A stretch of 64,000 nucleotides of DNA. Origin: Cryptomeria japonica. Lineage: Eukaryota > Streptophyta > Pinopsida > Cupressales > Cupressaceae. The notes beneath the pieces are model-generated. The model ran no database searches, was not told the DNA's origin, and worked only from the letters and a program-made list of their open reading frames with translations. This document shows, piece after piece, positions 11,927 through 22,325 of this stretch (position 1 is the stretch's first letter; the number at the start of each line of letters is the position of its first letter). Where the stretch lies: NCBI RefSeq assembly GCF_030272615.1, contig NC_081415.1, positions 231,701,303 to 231,765,302 on the forward strand. Direction: 5' to 3'. The position numbers were made by a program, and so were the translations under genes.

Positions 11927-14420
11927 ATGCCTCGACGCAGACCTGAGTGACCTACGAGGATGGAGATCCTATGTCAGACCGTACTCGTCGATCGACTACT
12001 CGACGAGGTGAGTTGACCGTCCATTGACTCCATTTAACTTTTTCATGCTTTCATAATTTTTAGGAATTATGATGTCATCACCTAGTTCGGGCGGGAGCCC
12101 CTTCTTTGGACTCCTAGGGGTCCTAGGGCACCCTGGTCCCAAGGGGGTGCTATGGTCCCCTCTGGGCGCCATGGTCCCAATAGGGCACCCTAGTCCACTC
12201 AAGGTTTCCTAGTCCCTATTTGGGGCGACCAATGGTGAGACAGGATCAAGTGATGAGTGTTAGAACTGATCAAATGATTGCATTGATTAGATGATGATAG
12301 ATGATTGATTGATTACTAATGATAGATTGCTTTGCGTTTTGTAGACACTACCGTACATTCGCAAGCACACCGTCAGTCTCACCTTTTGGAGCCTTCGGGA
12401 GTAGATCCCAAGGCTGACATTGAGAGAGAGGGATTTGCTACATGCAGTGGGCTTATGGGATGTGATGACCATGTCGACCATCTAATTCCATTATGCGATG
12501 TTGATGGCACTAATGGAGAGGTGGGATGCAGACACCTCGACATTCTCACTACCTATGGGGGAGATGATGATTTCCCTTGAGGATGTATACCATATTATGC
12601 GTCTTCCCATTAGAGGATAGACCATGAGATACCGATCCGATTGGACATAGGAGGATTACAAGAGAGATCAAGTATATGTTGTGGGGAGAGTGATACGCAG
12701 CGAGACTAGGTGCCACATCATGGTCAGCTAGCTCCTACACCCTACTAGCGAGGTTCCATTACTGAGGAGACTCATGATTGTGACCCTTGCATTAGTCATG
12801 TGCCCTAATGGATGCGACACACATATGCATGGAAGAATCATCTACGCCATATGAGTTATGGAGAGACACAGGAGAGTATACTCTTGGGGTTGAAGCATGC
12901 TTGTGCATCTCTATCACGACCTTGGGGAGTATGTGTTTGGACAAGGATGCAGCTTGATGACATGCACGCTACTACAGGTGTGGCTATTCAAGCATATTGC
13001 CTGCACTAGGCCTAGTGGAGCCCCCATAGAGCTAGTCCCAGAGCAGCCTAGGGTATATGCTTATCCTCTTACCCATGAGTGGCGATTCGATGATCTTTTG
13101 TATTAGAGGTTGAGATTGGATAGATTAATAGCAGGCAGGGTCATAGGGAGACCCTACCTCAAGATGTACATGTGGGCAGGGATACGCGAGCAGATGTTCA
13201 GCATGCAGAGGAACTGTCTATTAGAGGGGCGGTATAGCCACATAGTCATTCCCTTCTACTTCAACCGAGTTTGGCGATAGTTTGGGTTTGAGCAGTGTGT
13301 TCCTACTGATGTGCCTATGTACATTTGACACTCACGCATGATGTTGAGGCTAGGAGCCATTCTTAGGCCTGCCAGTGATGAGATTGACATCTTAAATTTT
13401 GACAGGTTAGATCGGGACATAGTGACAGATTATAGAGATGATTCAGGCACGCACCGATGGTACATCGCATGGTGGGGGAGGACATACCCTGGAGCCATTT
13501 TCCTAGTAGACTTCCCTAGAGGGAACCCTGGACCATGGAGATAGTCAGACGTAGGAGAGGGATTCGATACATCTGAGGAAGGCTCGGATGATCGAGCTAA
13601 CGACACAGAGGAGCAGGAGGCAGGCAAACATAGAGACGATCCTGATACTGGAGAGGGAGATCAAGATGGAGATGATGAGGAGGACAGACAGGAGGAGGAT
13701 GAGGAGGATGATGATGAAGAGGAGGAGGATGAGTCAGATGCAGTTCCTCATCACTCTGGGGAGGATACCATAGACCTAGACCCACTGAGTCTCCCACTGT
13801 AGGCGGAGAGAGACCCTATAAGGAGTCTTAATTCTGGTCCCCATTGGCCCATACCTACTGTACAGAGATAGTACAAGCGCGGAGACCCTAGTGGGTCCCA
13901 GTCTCAAGCGATCATTGTCCATGATCCCTATTGGCGAGAGGGAAATCCGGGTAATGTGTCATGTTATTGATTTACTTGCTTTTGATTTGATGATATAGAA
14001 TGGTACCGATGAAAAATTTATCTCTATCTTGTAGCTATTGTCTAGGAGTGGTGTTCTCTGATTCAGAATGCAGTGATAGACCTTATTGTGACTGCGCACA
14101 TTCCTAGTTCCTCACAGACATCACAAATATCCCAGAGGAATGCAGGACGATATGAGGACCTTTTATCCCCTATTCAAACAAAGGTGGAGGTCCTACGAGA
14201 GATATTACGACAGACAGAGCGTGACCTGGCAACATCACAGACAAAGGCAGCCATAGACTGAGGGATCATGATGGAGAGGGATCGCAGGAGCTCCTCGCAA
14301 ATTCACTCACAGTTTGTATCATGATACACCCCCATGAGGCCACTCCCACATCTAGATCAGGAGGGGGCATCTAGCCACCATCCTCCAGCTACTAGTCCTA
14401 GGGATAGGAGATGATTTTGA
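11927..14420 (+). pseudogene. Antisense plant mobile domain (aminotransferase-like) gene carried by element H, with intron-like splits
   Basis: On the opposite strand to the element's own genes. Possible exon 1 starts at ATG 11927 and ends GACGAG before GTGAGT (12008). A candidate acceptor TTTTGTAG ends at 12344. The second exon (12345-13950) encodes plant-mobile-domain features: SLEDVYHIMRLPIRG (about 12571-12615), the stretch VHLYHDLGEYVFGQG..LLQVWLFKHIACTRP (12900-13015) and RPYLKMYMWAG. It ends in a very acidic Asp/Glu tail (13560-13790). A second donor (GG before GTAATG, 13951) and acceptor (TTGTAG, 14034) precede exon 3, which carries a short coiled coil (14073-14261). In-frame stops (the first at codon 8) and frame changes make it a pseudogene. 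Plant-mobile-domain proteins occur both as host genes tied to transposon silencing and inside retroelements. The family call rests on motif recognition, and the splice sites are inferred. Confidence 0.65.
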
Positions 14421-14826
14421 TGTAATGATGTATATATTATGATACTCGTGGATATGTTATTTTAATGCTTAAACAATATATGTGTTTTCTTAGATTACAA
14501 GTAACATATTGAGTAATGAACATGTATGTCTAATTTTAATTTTCATGTGATTTATTTTTCAAAGCTTCATGATTAAATTGATACATGTGTGATTTAATTA
14601 AATAACTAAGTATTTAGTCAAATGCTACTTTGATGATGTAAAATAAGAATGTATTAAGCCTAAGAACTATATGACAAATGTGTTTTAATTAAATTCTATT
14701 TAAACACTTGATATAATTCTACTCAACACATAAGAAATTGTATAACATGCTAGCACATATGAAATATAAATCAATTACAATTTACATAAAAGAATCGAAA
14801 CATTGAATAACCTTAACATTGTAGCT
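14421..14826. other. AT-rich spacer between antisense gene and pol of element H
   Basis: About 400 bp of AT-rich sequence without coding signals. It separates the 3' ends of two convergent genes. Confidence 0.6.
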
Positions 14827-15720
14827 TCATTGCAAAGTTTTATGATATGCTTGAATATGCTCAAGGGCATTTATACGTTGTTCATCAAGCATCTCAAGTT
14901 GTTGAAGTCTTTGCTCTCTATAAGAATCACCATCCATTATGCCCCTAAGAGAAGCTCTCAAAGAAGGAATTTCTAACTCCAAAGGCATAATGGCATCAAC
15001 ACCATAAACAAGATTATAAGGGGTACAACCCATAGCAACACGTACACTCGTGCGATAGGCCCATAGAGTGTAGGTTAATTGAGTATGCCAATCCTTACCA
15101 TGCTTGTTTACAGTCTTTTGAAGAATTTGTTCAATTATCCTATTAGAAGACTCGGCTTGACCATTTGATTGAGGATAATAAGGTGTAGAAAATTTAGGTT
15201 CAATATGGTATTTCTTGAGAAACTTCTTCACATCCTTATTTTTGAATGACGTTCCATTATCTAAAATTAAGGCGGAAGGTATCCCAAATCAAGAAATGAT
15301 GTTTTCCGAAATGAATTAACAAATTACTTCAACGGTAGTGGATCAAAGAGGAACGACTTCCACCCACTTCGTAAAGTAATCAATGGTAGTTATGATGAAA
15401 GTATGTCCTTGAGATGAAGGAGGAGATATTTTACCAACAAGATCCAAACCCCATGTAGAAAAGGGTCAAGATGCTACCTGAGATCGAAGCTCTTGGGCAG
15501 GGGCATAGACCAAATTGCTATGTTGCTGACATTGATTACATCTTTTAACAAACTCAAAGGAATCCTTCTCCATGGTTTTCCAATAATATCCCATTCGAAG
15601 CAATCTCTAAACTAAGGATCTACCCCCAAAATGCCCCCCACAAGCACCTGAATGTGCTTCCTCGAGAGCAATAGGGTTTTCAACCTTGTTTAAGCATCAA
15701 AGGAGAAGACCATTATAACC
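14827..15720 (-). pseudogene. Element H integrase
   Basis: Read from 15720 down. An HHCC zinc motif (AHSGACGGH ... CNQC, about 15660-15525) is followed by the catalytic core with the first Asp in WGLDLVG, the second in LILDNGTSF and the Glu in NGQAESSNRIIEQ. The last part, 15231-14827, is one open frame of 134 codons ending in a GDSYREQRLQQLE helix. All three DDE residues are present. Stops in the linker (after GGRSLV, and near the second Asp) and the frame break above 15231 inactivate it. It would insert element cDNA into the genome. Confidence 0.85.
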
Positions 15721-16345
15721 CCTCCTATAAATAAATTTAGAAAGGATAAGGTATTTAAAAACCAATTTGTGAATCCTAACCCTAGTATTCTGATTCATAG
15801 AATCAGGAAAGGTACCTTCACTCAAATATCTCACAATATGCGAGTACCATTCATCAGAGTCTGTAATGCAACAATATGCCACATCACTAGGATTATCAAC
15901 AATAGCTAGGGAAGTGAGGTTGTGAATAGTGAATTGAAGATCTACCAAGGGGTCCTCTAGAGACACAACAGAGGCAACACATGCCATCACATCAGCATGT
16001 CGATTATCTTTTCGAGGAATGGGCTCCATGGTATAAGAATCAAATTTTTGCAACAAGGATAAAGCTAGATCTTTATATTGTGATAATTTGTCTTGCTTAA
16101 ACTCATGTCACTTGTCTTATGATTAGTTGATAATCTCCATAAATATGTAGATCTTTCACATTCAAGGCCAAGGCTGGTTTAATTCCAGCTATAAGAGCTT
16201 CATATTTAGCAATGTTGTTGGTACATAAGAAATTGAGACAATATGATAAAGGAATAGGCTTCTTTTTTGGAGAAATTAAAACCACCCCTGCCCCCGATCA
16301 TGTACGACACTTAGATCCATCAAAGTACAATTCCCAAGTCTCATC
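15721..16345 (-). pseudogene. Element H second (additional) RNase H domain
   Basis: Starts from WELYFDGSKCRT at about 16345 and continues GAGVVLISPKKKPIPLS, NNIAKYEALIAG and LHIYGDYQLI, giving the Asp-Glu-Asp set of an RNase H1-like fold. After a break, IPRKDNRHADVMACVAS (near 16010) supplies the last Asp, and ~80 residues of linker lead towards integrase. A second RNase H after the first is a hallmark of Tat-lineage gypsy elements. A stop and frame change near 16100 break it. Confidence 0.8.
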
Positions 16346-17524
16346 AACCTCAAAGGAAAAAATGTATTCATTGGGAAAACACTCTACATTAGGTAGGGAG
16401 AAGGGTGAAGGAGCATCAACTAAGTGATCAGTGAGTGCTTGACCCCTTCTTGCCTTTTGTGAGACAAACTTAAGGTCAAACTCAGTCAACATCATAACCC
16501 ACTTAGCTAAACGTCCGAAAAGGTCAATTTTGGAGAAAAGATGCTTAAGAGGATCGAATTTAATGATAACATGGATCTCAGCATTCAAGAGATAATGCCT
16601 CAACGTTTGAGTTGCAAAGACTAAAGAAAGGCATTGTCTTTCTATCGCAGAATATCTGACTTCATAATCTAGTAGAGTGCGACTTATATAATAAATTGAG
16701 CATTCTCTATCATCCTTATCACATTGTGCCAATAAGGCTGCAAGAGCTTGAGTGCAAGCGGTGGTGTACAAAAGAAAAGGCTTAGTAGGATCAAAAGGTT
16801 GAAGAATAGGATGTTTGGCCAAATAAGTCTTTAAGCCTTCAAATGCTTGATGACAATCCTCATTTCATTGGAAAGTGATATTCTTTTTAAGCAGTTGTGT
16901 GAAGGGAAAGGTATGATCCGCAAGTTGAGAGACGAACCTATAAATAGCTTGGATCTTTCCTTGCAAACTTTTAGTTGGGAGACATTCTTAGGAGGTGGCA
17001 TGTTAAGAATAACATCTATCTTCTTCATATCCACCTCAACGCCATGATGTGAAACTATGAATCCTAATAGTTATCCACTATCCTCACCAAAAACACATTT
17101 TCGGGGGTTCAAATGCATGTTATACTTATGAATTCTCTCAAAGATTTGATGAAGGATCTTAACACAATCTGTATGAAGAATGGATTTAGCTAAGATGTCA
17201 TCAACGTAACCTTCTAAAGTTTTATGCATGGTCATGGAAGATGAGAGTCATAGCACGTTGATAAGTTGCGCCTGCATTTTTCAATCCAAAAGGCATCACA
17301 ATCCAACAGAACATACCCCAAGGAGTGGTAAAAGCAATTTTATATTGATCTTGGGGATTGATGAAGATTTGATTATATCCTGAGAAACCATCCATAAAGG
17401 ATAGCAAAGCATGCCCTGCTACCGAATCCACTATCATATCAATATTCAGGAGAGGAAAGTCATCCTTTAAATCATGAAAATCAATACACATCCTAATCTT
17501 GTTTTCAGCTTTAGCCACAACCAC
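16346..17524 (-). pseudogene. Element H reverse transcriptase core and first RNase H
   Basis: Frame 17524-17222 holds VVAKAENKIRMCIDFHDL, FMDGFSGYNQIFI and MPFGLKNAGATYQRAM. The active-site YVDD is intact in another frame at 17197-17208. It is followed by the primer-grip and thumb region (LNPRKCVFG, GFIVSHHGVEVD). RNase H occupies 16822-16346 with YSAIERQCLSLVFA and the tether KHLFSK. At least three frame changes occur (near 17520, 17220 and 16830). Known role: copying element RNA into DNA. Confidence 0.85.
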
Positions 17525-18309
17525 AATGTTTGAAATCCAGGGGAATAATCGATAGGGCGAATGAATTTAACATCCAACAATTTGTCAATCTCATCTTTAA
17601 CAAGTAATGTCACTTGAGGGTGAATATTTCGAATCTTTTGCTTCACAGGTTTAGCATAAGGAATTAGGACAATGTTATGAGTGAAAATCTTAGGATCTAT
17701 GCTAGGCATGTCAGAATATATCCAAGAAAAGATCTCAGAGAATTCATGTAACAACTCAGCATATTGTTTTTGCTCTTCTTTTTCAAGACATTTCCCTATT
17801 TTGATGATTTTATCTTCAACATAGGGATCCATCTTGATATCGATGGTATCATTTATTAGGAGATTACTTTGTTGAGGAGCATCTTTTAATTGAGGTAATT
17901 CTTTAACTATCTCATCGTTATTTCTATCTATCCCAAAGTAAGCATCTGCATTTAGACAACAGGGAAAACTGTGATTATGGTGATAACGAGGAAGGTTGTC
18001 ATAAGCTCCCAAGAATTCAGCTAAGGAATCATCAGTAGAAAAAACATCCAAAGGAAAGACACAAGAAGAATCACAATCAATATATTTTAGATATTTTAGT
18101 GAGAGAGAAGAAAAAATGACATTAATACTAACAGATGGTCTCTTAGAGGCTTTAGTACGCTTGAAAGAATCATAACCAAGCTCAAATGTCATATCATGAA
18201 AGTTGTTTTCCAAGGGAAGTTTAATTCCTTGTTCTTGAGCACCACATCCATTTCCATTATATCCACACCTAGCCAGGATGTGAAAACCAAGACCATAAAG
18301 GTTAGTCAT
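17467..18309 (-). pseudogene. Element H pol N-terminal part: G-patch-like segment and RT fingers
   Basis: A 280-codon frame from 18309. Near its start LYGLGFHILARCGYNGNGCG looks like a G-patch (aromatic-Gly pattern ending GAQEQGI), a short RNA-binding motif known beside some retroelement and retroviral proteases. Residues ~215-265 enter the RT fingers: AKPVKQKIRNIHP, IDKLLDVKFIRPIDYSP. At about 17530 the frame shifts and the rest of RT continues in the 17524 frame. The middle part (about 60-200) is acidic and unassigned. I am confident of the RT part and less so of the G-patch. Confidence 0.7.
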
Positions 18310-18778
18310 TTCCGAAGAAGAAGGAGGATTTTCAAAAAGTGAAGGATGAAAATCCTCTAGACTAGAAACTAAGGGATATGAAGTCTAAGAAGCCGCCAAA
18401 AAGTTATTACTCAATGACCCAGACAAAGTAGATTGATTTTTAGGTTCTTCTTCTTCTTTCTTCTTCTCGACCTTAGGTTCTCTAGGGGGATTTTGTATTC
18501 CCGTACGAAAGTAGGATTGAAATGAAGGGATCCCCAATCATCTTCTACAAGAATATTTTTAGGAGAGAAAGTATTCTCAATCGTAGAGTTAGGCTAAGAA
18601 GATTCTTCCTCAAGAACCTTAGGTCCACTCGAGAGAGTATTCAGGATCGATTCGGATATAGGAGATAGGTTTGATGAACTAGTCACACTAATCGGAGTAG
18701 AAGCTTTAGAGGAATTATCTAAGATAGTTGGGGAGAATTAATTGAAGAGGATTTAGAACTTGATATTTGTAAACAAGC
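18310..18778 (-). other. Element H spacer between protease and G-patch segment, frames broken
   Basis: No frame survives. The minus-strand translation is Ser/Glu-rich fragments with stops. It probably once linked gag-protease to pol. Confidence 0.5.
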
Positions 18779-20167
18779 CTAAAATCTTGTGTAACCTAAC
18801 AAGGTGTATGTTGTGTTGCTGTGAATAAACTTGATTTGCCTATGCAATGTAGAGGGAACAACTTGCATGCTATGAATCCAAGGTCTCCCTAGCAACAAGT
18901 TGTATGTCAACTCTCTAGACATGACATGGATAAGAGTAACTAAAGTAACAGGACCTACCTTAACAAGCAAGGTGATGATACCTAATGAAGATTTAGCAAC
19001 ATTAACAAAGCCACATATAGTGAGAGAATCGGGCTTAATAAGAGATATATTAAAATTGATCTTATGCAATAGGTTAATGCTACAAACATTAAGGCCAGAA
19101 CCATTGTCCACTAGTTTTTGTCTTATCGCACTATCATTTATGATAACCACAATCATTAAGGGATCATATTGTTGTTGAACTTCACTAGAAGGTAGCCCAT
19201 CTTGTGTAAACACAGTCTGGGCCTTAGGTGATGTAATAGAGTGAATCAAGCAAGCCATATTATTGGATGTCACTGCGGGTGGGACATTCAATTTTTTTAA
19301 GGCATCTTGTAGCATTCCATGATGAGTCGAGGAAGTTTGAAGCAAATCCCAAAGGGATATCTTAGTAGGAGTAGCTTTAAGTTGTTCGACAAGATCATAT
19401 TCCTTACCAAGGGTTTGTGAAATGCGAGGCGCTTGAGGAAGAATGAGTTGAGGATTAGGTAGAGGAGTTGGAACAGCCAGAGGAGGGTTAGGTTGTCTAT
19501 TGTTTCTCATGTTATAGGTATGGGCAATTGCATTATAACTCTCCATAGTTAGTTGTCTAGCATAGCTATAAGGACTCTTAGTGGGATTCCTTCTTTGAAC
19601 CATAATGATAGGTTTGTTTGGAGTGCTAAAGGAATCGTGACTATATCCACCTTGAATCGTGAAAAGAGGTTGATTAGGAAGAGGTGAAGTTGAAGAAGGA
19701 CAAGTATCTTGGACAAAAAAAAGAGGTTTACTAAGTTCATTCACATTGATCATATTGATTAACCCTTTAGATGTATTATTTTTGTTTAGAAGTTTAGGCA
19801 AAGATATAAAGTCATCAAGGGCATCATCCAATAAAGCATGATCATAGTGATTGAAAGGATTACCTTTGGACTCAAAAGGAGACATGACATCATAGAGGGA
19901 ATCATGGGAGTCAACTATGTTGCTAGATCTAGTGGAGGAGGTGATAGGAATGTACCCATGAGGGGAATCATTCAACTTATCTTTCTCATCACCACGGAAT
20001 GGAATAGTAACAAGGTTGATTATTTTTTGACAAAAAGAGGGTTTAGAAGGCTTAGGGTTAAAAAAATCATCTAGAGCTTCATCTAAATCATCCTTACTAA
20101 ACTTATAATCAACAAAATTGCAAACATCATCAAAATCATGAACATCTTGTAGATTGAAATCTGACAT
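18779..20167 (-). pseudogene. Element H gag-related region with aspartic protease
   Basis: A 462-codon frame from Met 20167 (MSDFNLQDVHDFDDV). The first 240 residues are acidic and Ser/Pro/Asn-rich and not recognisable as a standard Retrotrans_gag domain. The C-terminal third is a retropepsin-like aspartic protease: IRQKLVDNGSGLNVC holds the active-site region with Asn for the usual Thr/Ser (DNGS instead of DTGA/DSGS). The flap and LLGRPWIHSMQVVPSTLHR block are typical of Tat-type gypsy elements. The altered active site may have abolished cleavage. It begins 168 bp inside the PBS. Confidence 0.75.
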
Positions 20168-20310
20168 TTTGAAATGAAAATTGCATGAAACTTAAACACA
20201 CAATGCAAGGAAAATGAAAGAAACCTATCTCTTTTTTTAAAAATTTTTTTGAAAGCAAATGAAATAAACTAGATCTAGATCTAACAATGCAATGCAATGA
20301 AAATGAAATT

Positions 20311-20331
20311 GGATTCACGTTAGGTTCACCA
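20311..20331 (-). other. Element H primer-binding site
   Basis: Minus-strand TGGTGAACCTAACGTGAATC begins four bases inside the LTR (20336). It starts with TGG, as required for pairing with a tRNA 3' CCA end. I could not assign the tRNA. Confidence 0.6.
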
Positions 20332-20335
20332 AAGA

Positions 20336-21307
20336 TGTGTGGGGGAAAAAGTGAGACTAAGTATGGAATCCCTAATCCCACTCTCATACACACTCATGGA
20401 ATATGAAAGAGCCTAGGGAGGTAACGCACATCAACTAATTCTTATGACAAAGAGAGATTCGTGGATTACCTCTTAGGTTTTCTATTCCTTTGTTGTAAAT
20501 GAGAGAGATGAATGATGCAAAATGCAATCTAACCTAGAAAGCAAGTAAGCAAACAAACCCTAATAGGAGAATGTATATCAAAGAACAACTGATACACTAC
20601 TGCAAAGTATAGATCAAAAGGAAAAATCAGAGGTACACCTGTGTCTGAAATCTAAGCAGAAATGTTCGGGACTAGGGTGCCACGCCACTATCCTGATTCT
20701 GCAATTTTGGAGCTGAAACTGATAGGAAGGATTCTAGAGTCTGTGAAGTGTTGGTTTGCCAAGTCATGCTAACCGAAGGCAGGACCATGGCGCCAGGCAA
20801 CTATCCTAGGAAGGACCAGCGCACCACGCCCCTGTCCTTGGGGTTTCTGCCAAGATATACAACCCAGAACTATCCCTGTGTGCTCTTCCGGTCCCGAAAC
20901 TTCCAGCGACGCTCGGATCCGAACCTGTACTTTAAGCTGAAAAAGAGGGTTTGGGGTGGCTATATAGGATTTTGCCTTAGTCAAACCCCCATTTTGGTAA
21001 TTTTAACCTCCACGAATATTCGATAATGTACTAAAAATGTTTGTGCAAGATCCTAAGAATGAAAGTAAACAAGCTAGAGTAACCCTAAAGAGTAAACCCT
21101 AATTACTTATAATTGACAAAGTAAATGCTCTAAATCCACAATTCAAAGTGATCTAAAGCATGAATATCAATCAAAATGAAGCTTATGCAAAGATATGAAA
21201 ACAACATGAAACCATACCCAACCCCAAGGGAGAGGTACAAGCCAATCGTCAGTCGGTGATCTCCTATTGTTCTTCTACATCTTCAAAAGCCCCCAATTGA
21301 TAACATG
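20336..21307 (-). repeat. Element H 5' LTR, part 1
   Basis: Same sequence as the first ~970 bp of the LTR at 9672. It is interrupted by element B after acatg (21303-21307) and resumes at 28059. A minus-strand TATA-like TCCTATATAG lies at 20961-20970. Confidence 0.9.
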
Positions 21308-22100
21308 TGTTAGGATTCCCAAAGATACTGAGAGGGGGGGGCGGGGGGGGTTGAATCAATATCTTGTCGGTTGATGGATTTTCTTGACTTATTAAATGAA
21401 TTACATCTAAAAATAGTATACCGGTAAACCAAAATTAATGCAGTAAATAAAAACAACCACAACATAGAAATCACACCATAACACAATATTTTTAATGAGG
21501 AAACCCAGTGTGGGAAAAACCTCGGTAGGATTTGTGACCCACAATATTCGCTTACTGGCCAATAAGTGAATATTACTAATACGATAGGAGCCTACACATG
21601 CAGGAAGGCCAACTGCCTAAAGCTCACTGCTTAAATACAAAAGAGAAGTCACACTAACTTACAAAAGTGGATTATGAAAATCCAATGTCATGTACTGCTT
21701 CGGATCAGCATCTGCTATGCCAGGTTCAGTACCGGTTTAAGCTCATACAACTTCCAAAACCTTATTCCAAACTCTACCTTAATATTCACATCTTAGTTCT
21801 GCAATAATTCAACCATATCCGCATATACCTCTATTACAAATGTTCTCTAAGATCTCATACTTATATATGAGCCTTATTACAATTCACCTTGTCGGCTTTT
21901 AAAAAGATTTTACAATTAAATAAAAAATACAATAAATAAAATCTTGTCGGCTAGGGTGTCGATGAACATCTTTGCCACTGCTGCTGCCGATGTCTGTGCC
22001 TGTGTCGGTGTCTGTCGGTGCCATAGGATTTCAAGGTTTCCATCAATGACAATACCTTCAATCACCTACAATTTCTCATTGGAGTGTGCATTTGCCAACA
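21308..22100 (-). repeat. Element B 3' LTR (793 bp)
   Basis: TGTTAGGATTCCC to TTTGCCAACA on the + strand. It matches 27269-28053, with small differences including a longer G run (ggggggggcgggggggg) at 21334-21350. Confidence 0.92.
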
Positions 22101-22115
22101 ATCTCCCCCTTTGGC
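22101..22115 (-). other. Element B polypurine tract
   Basis: Minus-strand GCCAAAGGGGGAGAT adjoins the 3' LTR. Confidence 0.8.
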
Positions 22116-22325
22116 ATCTATGGCAACACTCATGAGAAAAAGCCAAAATGTGTATCCAAAACTGTTGCCCAAAACAGTCTTACCAAAACTATCAAAACTG
22201 TGTGCTCCCCCTAAGTTGGTGATCTCTTCTGTTCATATCCTTTTTCTCATCTACTACTCCCCCTTTAGCATCAATGACAAAGGTTGTCATTTAATGTCAA
22301 TTGAGTGTAGTTCCTGTTATGATCC

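Noticed and set aside
16100-19200. Short + strand frames over the H pol region
   Set aside because: Shadows of the minus-strand pol and gag-protease genes.
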